From contig OW388293.1 of assembly GCA_936450465.1 (NCBI GenBank), forward strand, positions 54,525,201 to 54,589,200: DNA of 64,000 nt, written 5' to 3'. Below, piece after piece: positions 58,129-64,000 of the stretch. The stretch's first letter is position 1. Each line of letters starts with the position of its first letter. The DNA is from Gibbula magus. Lineage: Eukaryota > Mollusca > Gastropoda > Trochida > Trochidae. The notes under the pieces are model-generated. The model was not told the DNA's origin. It did not search any database and worked only from the letters and a program-made list of their open reading frames with translations. The position numbers and the translations under genes are program-made.

Positions 58129-58171
58129 CAATACTGCCGAAGCGGCGTTAAACAATAACTCACTCACTCAC
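58129..58171 (+). mobile_element. 43 bp 'tail-only' retro-insertion 3
   Basis: CAATACTGCCGAAGCGGCGT followed by TAAACAATAAC(TCAC)n, between perfect 13 bp copies of TCTTTTCTTTCAG (58116-58128 and 58172-58184). It is shorter at the 5' end than insertions 1 and 2. Confidence 0.82.
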
Positions 58172-58383
58172 TCTTTTCTTTCAGGTTGATTTGAAGCGGT
58201 TTCACTTTTATTATTTTGATCACCAATTATCATTTTGTTTCAGATTGATTTTAAAATATTCTACAAACTAACAATGTGATGTGATGTTATTTTGGATTTC
58301 ACCGAACGCTGAATATATGTTTGTGTTTGATCATGGCCGTCTCTTCTTAAGGATCAACCCAATATAAATGAAACTGATGTTAT

Positions 58384-58870
58384 CATTTTGTTTTTATCAT
58401 TTGTAGGCTCAGAGCCATCAAGGAGCAGAGAGCAGAAGACAAGGTCAAACAGATCCCATCAGCCACAGCGTCAGAAAGTGACTGTCAGGATGGCGCCTGA
58501 TCAACCACGCATTGTGCATCACTAGAGATGACATCTTTGAGTAGTTAAAACTGGGTATATATCGGCACTCCAAAGACCCTATTGTTACCCACTTCTTTGG
58601 CATGCTATCAACGCCATGAAGCCCCACAGAAGAAGTGAGATTTGAACCATTAAGCAGACGAAGATGAGTCTTTCCTCCATTCATTTTGAAAGACGTTTTT
58701 GCCGTATGTACCAACACGTTTACCAATGCATCCTGGGAGAAGGGCTTCCAACTGAGCATTCCCTGTCACTCGACCAGCACTGTATGACGTAATCCAAAAT
58801 GATTTCTGTTTTGGCCTTCATCTCAGCAGTCGCTCCCAACTGATGGTCGCCAGAATCGTGGACAAGCAGC
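58384..58870 (-). pseudogene. Unidentified, possibly frameshifted coding relic
   Basis: The minus strand has an ORF of 104 codons (58445-58759; GGKTHLRLLNGSNLTSSVGL, WVTIGSLECRYIP). Upstream in another frame is HQLGATAEMKAKTEIILDYV and IQCWSS, ending near 58720. Together they could be one frameshifted gene. The base composition is less AT-rich than its surroundings. Family unknown. Confidence 0.3.
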
Positions 58871-58884
58871 ACCGGCTGATTTTG

Positions 58885-59192
58885 ATGAGAAGTGAGTTTG
58901 GGTTCAACGCCGCTTTCAAGGTTATTTCACTTTTATCGCGGCTGCTAGTATTATGGCAGGAAGAAAGCTCGCAACGTCTTGTGGCTATGCATTGCAGTGA
59001 AACCTGCGAGCATCGGCTGGAACTAGCGAACCATGGGTGGTACTACGCTGAAAATTCAGTGTAGCATTGCACCCAAACCTTACTGCGAACAGTAGAACCG
59101 TTCTCTGCTGCAGACAAAGTTGCCTTGTGGGATTCGAACTCCGGACCTCTTGATCCAAAGCCGAACGCGCTTACCACTGCGCTATCCCCCAT
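58885..59192 (-). mobile_element. SINE family 1, near full-length, 11 bp TSD
   Basis: Flanked by GGCTGATTTTG (58874-58884 and 59193-59203). It contains the tail GTGAGTTTGGGTTCAACGCC, body, B-box region and head remnant CACTGCGCTATCCCCC. There is a small deletion beside the B box (TTGCCTTGTGGGATTCGAAC). Confidence 0.92.
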
Positions 59193-59346
59193 GGCTGATT
59201 TTGGAAGATCTTCCAAGTTGAACTTGACAGTTATTAGCTGAATGTAACATGTATGCAAGTGATTTTGTAAGATGAAAATGACATTAAAATGGCATTTGAA
59301 TTGATAATTTAGTTTGTGTCTTTGACTTGTACTGTGTGTTACGAAA

Positions 59347-59536
59347 CAATCTCATTAAAACCAGATTAAAACCTTGTGTCTCGATCTGATAATTTTTCCA
59401 CAGCGGTCATGTTAACCTTGACTAATTCAACCTATCACAGGTCTGCATTCATTCACGATTTTCTAGCCGTGTTACAGATTGAATTGGTTGAAAAGCCAAC
59501 GAAGTTTAGACGTCCAGTATGGTTTTAATGAGATTG
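59347..59536. mobile_element. MITE with CAATCTCATTAAAACCA ends
   Basis: The 17 bp terminal inverted repeat CAATCTCATTAAAACCA / TGGTTTTAATGAGATTG is perfect. It is 190 bp long with no ORF. No clear target duplication was seen. Confidence 0.65.
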
Positions 59537-60559
59537 GTTTTGATTTGATGCAGCCAATTCACAGAATCACATTTTCAGTTTAATGAAACAACATTAAAAC
59601 ATTTGAAGAGTTTAACACACCCGAAACGTTTCATATTCGTACAAAACAAAAACTCCAGCTACATTAATCAAATATTAAATGTCGCATCAACTGCAATATT
59701 CACGTACCGTTTACTTTCAAAATTATCCTTAATGTTTGTATTAAAGAGCAGTTGAATATGGACTATACTTCTGAAAAGGAAAGTGATATTTAAGCTCTGT
59801 GATAGACAAGACATAAGAAGATGACCTTTGTTTACTTTCAATAGTATTCCTTACATCACTTCCACTGAAAACAATCTGCATTTCTTTGAAAGTTGCGAGT
59901 AATGGCTTTAACTATGGAGATCATAGGTATTGCTGCATTACATTTCAATGATGTATCCTGAACTTACTGCGTTTATAAAAGATTTGGACTTTTGCAGAAA
60001 GTTTTTGTACGCCCGGTTCGCCCTACCCTACCCTCGAAAGTAACTTGAAATAAGTTTATGAAATTTTAGAATTCTTGGTTGCGCACATTTGTTTTGAAAA
60101 AATATAATTTTGGAAACTCACATAAGAATGTAATGAGAATCGGATATTTTTATGTTATTCTTTAGATTAACATCTCCAGAAGAATTGTTGAACCCATATA
60201 GCTTAATTGTGTTGGGAGGTGCTGAGCACGTTAAAGGTCAAATCAAATTTGTTCATGGTAACCATTAACCCTACATTTCTTTTCCAAACATAAGTGGCAA
60301 AGGAAGCTAAAATTAGCAACCAAAAATAGCTTCTTTACTTCTTCAAGATGTCAGTTTGGTATTGAATAACCACCAAAAGTTATAATCAACATGGGTCAAT
60401 GTATTTCTACGCTAAATTCAATTATTAATTGTACGCCTTAATTTTCTAATCTTAAAGTTAATTGGTATGATTAATAGCCACCGATATAATACCACAGTAT
60501 ACCGGAGCATTTGTGGTGAGACTAGTTCTCTCGTTTATCACCGCTTCCACCATTAGTCA
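59537..60559. other. AT-rich, no recognised feature
   Basis: No exon, RNA or repeat seen. Confidence 0.4.
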
Positions 60560-60568
60560 AATATGCTT

Positions 60569-60709
60569 CAATCTCATTAAAATCAAATCGTTGATTCGTT
60601 CTCTATATTTAATTTGGCTACATTTTGTTATCACTCATCTACGATGAGTGACCAGTCGGCAGCCAAATAACATAGAGAACGAATAAACGATTTGATTTTA
60701 ATGAGATTG
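60569..60709. mobile_element. 141 bp MITE with ~50 bp imperfect arms and 9 bp TSD
   Basis: Ends CAATCTCATTAAAATCAAAT and its inverse; arms continue through GATTCGTTCTCTAT / ATAGAGAACGAAT to AATTTGGCT / AGCCAAAT. Flanked by AATATGCTT (60560-60568 and 60710-60718). It shares its termini with the element at 59347-59536. Confidence 0.75.
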
Positions 60710-60734
60710 AATATGCTTCATATAATTCTACATA

Positions 60735-60870
60735 CACTGCATTCAGTTCAGTGCTCGCGGTGGGTGCCCGACACTGAGGATGTAGACAACTTGTCCCGAA
60801 CACGACTATAACGATACAAAAACATTTGATCTAAAATATAACAACGCTTCTAGTTCAATCAATAAATGCA
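60735..60870 (+). mobile_element. SINE family 2 fragment
   Basis: AGTTCAGTGCTCGCGG, ACTTGTCCCGAACACGAC and GATCTAAAATATAACAA follow the order of the family 2 copies at 0.65 and 37.3 kb. Confidence 0.45.
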
Positions 60871-62650
60871 ATGTAATAGTTCTAATACTTGGATAATTTA
60901 TCCAATATTACCAATCCTTTAACGATGACCAACACGTTATCATTCAGTTTTTAAAAAAAAAAACTTTTCCGAATGTCATCCCTGTTTGAAAATAATATAA
61001 TTAATTTTTATTGGTGTGCTACCCAAACTCATTGTATTAATTAAAAAATGCGACAAGGCATGTAACACGTGTAATGTTGGACAGTGAAGGAAAAGGGAGA
61101 ATGGTCAATCATCTTTCAGTACAAGAATTACAATGTTTATTCGACATTTTTTTTCAATGAGATATTGCACAAGTGCTAGTGTATTTGATTAATTTGAATA
61201 AACTGAAAAACTACTTGGCATTTCCAATTCTAATTCATTTCAACGATCAATTCACTTTTGAATGGCAGATACTCCGAGCTACTGGATTCCATTATTTTTA
61301 TAGCACATGGGTCCTACTTGTCAGATTTGTGAATCCATTCGTCAGATGTAAACTCTAAACTAACCAAGCGTTTCAACGTTTAATTTCACACAACATTTAC
61401 GAAAGTTTCTCACTTTTAAAATGCATCATACCCCTGAATGACAACCCCGCGTTTATCATCGCGGAAAATCATCGAGAAAATGAAGAAAAGGCAGAAAGAG
61501 AAACATAGAAAGGGTGACCCGAGAAATGATATGAATATGATTAAGTGTCCCTACATAATTTCAGACCTGACATCGAAACAATAAACATGATCTTGTTTGT
61601 CGTCAAAAACTACATTTAAAACATAGTTTTATTTCGCAAAATGAAATGCGGTTTGGTGAACATGCAATAAGGATTATTTGTACAGCTCTGACATTGGACA
61701 CAGAAATATGAAGTAGAAGAAAAACACCTATGAAAATTATCAGATCAATGGATACAATGGATTACACTGTTTAATGACGATATAATGCCATATTGCCATA
61801 TGTCACATTGATGGGTGTGCTTAGTAATTAAGCGAACTGCCTTCTCTATAACACAGGGAAAATTGCCAATAATAAATAATGCTACATAAATATACAAGAC
61901 AAGGCTATTTATAACATTTATTACCTACGAGGACAATCATATCGGGGTTCATATTTTTCATTCGATGCCCTAGGGTAAAATATCACTTTGCCGTGGTGAC
62001 GTGACGTCATAAACAATGCTATGATGTCACGTTTCGTCTATGACATTGCGTTCTAAATGCGGTGACGGCGGGTCGCCAGCCAAAGACTGAAAGTGAATTT
62101 TAGCCTACTGTCATTAATTTCATGACTTCAGTAATAAACATAATATTATATTCATATCTATGTAATTCTATGTTTACGACACTCGATGTATCCAATTCCT
62201 TAATATGTGCTACGTTACCGATCCTATCCGTCCTCTAAGCATCATACTATTCCAACCCCCAGGTAGTAAAGATGTAATTAGTTCACAAAGGTTTCCTAGA
62301 AATGACATGTGGCTTCTGTTGCAGAGACGTTAGATGCTGAGAGATACATTTTACATATAGGTGTTAGCTCGATTAACCACAGACAAGTGTATGCTTCTGA
62401 CGTAATATGCCATGGTTTTAAAGCCTTACAGCAGTTAAAGGTTTTCAGGGCTACTATTGAATGCTATACATTGTTAGGAACATGTGTGTTTCTGAACTCG
62501 TGTGTTTAAGGAGACAGGTCATTGATCATGATGTACTGGATGAATGTGCCCGTCTAACCACAAACTAATTAGTATGTCTAGCCAGATTAATGGTTTTTGA
62601 TTTAAATTCTTTATTTCTTATTCATCCACCATCGGTGCTACAAGAGACGA
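60871..62650. other. No recognised gene; one CRE-like site
   Basis: A perfect TGACGTCA palindrome lies at 62002-62009, with GATGTCACG nearby. No promoter or exon could be linked to it. Confidence 0.4.
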
Positions 62651-62659
62651 AAATACATA

Positions 62660-63970
62660 ATGCATGTTATATTATAGCATTTCTCGGTATTCTGTTGCAA
62701 GACATAGCTAAAAGTTTTAGCCAATATTTGACAGCATTTATCGAAGAGTAGATTTTCAGCGGGAACCTCCCAAGTTCACCATAAACCATGGCACTCGAAG
62801 TATTAAATTTTACTCCTAAGAATTTCTTGCATGCAAAAAGGTGAACCTTTTCAATTATATTCGTATTTTGTACACCCCAGACTTCTGAGCCATATAATAC
62901 TATTATCAAAGATTTTGAAAAAGGTCTGGAGGAATAGATCACCTAGGACACGTGTCTGTTTAAATATACCTATAAACACTTTTTTAGCCTGATAGGAATG
63001 TTTGTGTAATGAGAGGTTTCTGCTAAAATATACACCCAAATATTTATAAAATGATGTTTTCTCCAAAAGTTTTTCTCTTTGAAATACCATTTTTCTGCTT
63101 TTTATAAGTTCCCACCATTTTTAAAAACCATGACTTTTGATTTACATCTATTCACAGTAAGTTTCCATTCATTACAGTATTTTTCTTATTCATTGACTTG
63201 TCTTTGTAAACCAATTACAGTTGAAGAAAATAGGATAATATCATCTGCGAATAATAATAGAAATAGCTCGATTACATCTTGGTGAAGTTGTATACCATGC
63301 GTACAGTTCTTTCTAAATTTACTGGCTAATTCGTTAATGAACATTGTGAATAAAAACTGGCTCAACACGCACCCCTGTCTAACTCCCGAATGGCTAATAA
63401 AACTTTTCTGAAATTTCATTACTGTTCCAAACACACGCTTTGACATAAATTTGACTCATATATACTGCGTAATAATCTGTTCATTTTATACTCAAACTAT
63501 GTGATTTCAATAAGTTCCACAACTTGTTTCTTTCAAGCGAGTCAAATGCTTTGGCCAAGTAAAAAAAACGTATAACTTCCCCCTTATATAAGTATTGTTG
63601 TATTAGGGCTTGTAAGGTGAACATATTATCGATTGTGGAATAAGCTTTTCTAAATCCTGCTTATTCTTCGCTAATTTTATCCAATGTCTCTGCCCAAAAA
63701 AATAATAATAATGTATGTTAATATTTACCGAAAATGCTTAGTAGAGTTATGCCTCTGTAATTGTTCATATCGTGCATTTTGCCTTGCTTTTGTATCGGGA
63801 CAATAACCCCAAGGGACCATATCTCAGGAAATGTTCCCTTTTCCAGGATCACGTTTAATATATATTCTAGATGTGGTAGCAAACTATCGCTTTTACTCAT
63901 GTGCTTATAACAATAAAACATTTTAATCATGCCCGTACTATGATGAAAACATTTTGTTCATGTCCTTAGG
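62660..63970 (-). pseudogene. Non-LTR retrotransposon reverse transcriptase, degenerate, running off the right edge
   Basis: Read from high to low coordinates, minus-strand frames give in order: FPEIWSLGVIVPIQKQGK and MNNYRGITLLS (63718-63850); GFRKAYSTIDNMFTLQAL and LAKAFDSL (~63650-63530); SGVRQGCVLSQFLF and FADDIILFS (63446-63236); YKYLGVYFSRNLSLHKHSYQ (~63050-62990); and LYGSEVWG...EKVHLFACKKFLGV...YGELGRFPL (~62890-62745). This is the canonical order of RT motifs, thumb and connector of an invertebrate LINE ORF2. FADD is intact, but the first catalytic aspartate before AKAFD reads as Tyr-Leu, and at least four frameshifts or stops break the frame. It is therefore dead. The endonuclease would lie beyond 64000. 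Confidence 0.82.
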
Positions 63971-64000
63971 ATAATAAAACATTTCCCCCACTTCTCTATC

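Noticed and set aside
62002..62009. TGACGTCA as a functional CRE promoter
   Set aside because: A single 8 bp palindrome is expected by chance at this scale and no gene start is nearby.

Overview
This window is eukaryotic, intron-rich and AT-rich. It looks like nuclear DNA of a lophotrochozoan, most likely a mollusc. Three things point that way: an invertebrate KCNQ1-type channel exon, tRNA-derived SINEs ending in an (ACTC/TCAC)n tail, and tandem-repeat-bearing non-autonomous elements resembling the 'pearl'/Helitron-type elements known from bivalves. There are no bacterial operons, no CRISPR array and no free-standing tRNA or rRNA gene. Protein-coding content is very low, and most long ORFs are by-products of tandem repeats or SINEs.

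Layout. 0-4.5 kb: a ~400 bp MITE with a pentanucleotide microsatellite, then coding exon 1 of a KCNQ1-like potassium channel on the minus strand (1109-1449; the rest lies off the left edge), then a ~2.3 kb minisatellite with a 48 bp unit, about 0.7 kb upstream of the KCNQ1 start. 4.5-9.7 kb: several small inverted-repeat elements (one hAT-like with an 8 bp target duplication), SINE relics and a 24 bp minisatellite. 11-14 kb: two elements packed with TGACCTTGA/TCAAGGTCA motifs, each ending in a GC-rich hairpin. 17.1-18.2 kb: a 30 bp minisatellite with a 381 bp higher-order duplication. 18.5-24.1 kb: a dispersed repeat, MITEs, a long foldback and G-rich tracts. 25.6-26.3, 39.1-39.6, 44.2-44.5 and 45.4-45.9 kb: elements built from ~140-176 bp tandem units. 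19.5, 30.2, 36.6, 37.5 and 44.7 kb: five copies of a TTAA-flanked (piggyBac-like) MITE.

39.6-43.6 kb holds decayed retrotransposon coding pieces, a possible Tc1-like transposase relic and one credible but unidentified spliced exon on the minus strand (40849-41156). 49.7-50.4 and 62.7-64 kb hold minus-strand non-LTR retrotransposon fragments. 50.7-57.3 kb is a hierarchical satellite-like domain built on a motif with the core GCATGCACTAG, interrupted by two full-length SINEs and a tiny retro-inserted tail.

How the parts fit together: the only host gene that can be named is KCNQ1. The rest is mostly layered mobile and tandem DNA. Several insertions have visible target-site duplications, which give their boundaries and relative ages. 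The most unusual points are three 43-60 bp 'tail-only' retro-insertions sharing the SINE 3' end, the GCATGCACTAG domain, element-borne arrays of nuclear-receptor-like half sites, and a recurring architecture (nucleosome-length tandem units, CGG/ACGG tract, terminal hairpin). All assignments come from reading the sequence; no alignment or database search was possible.
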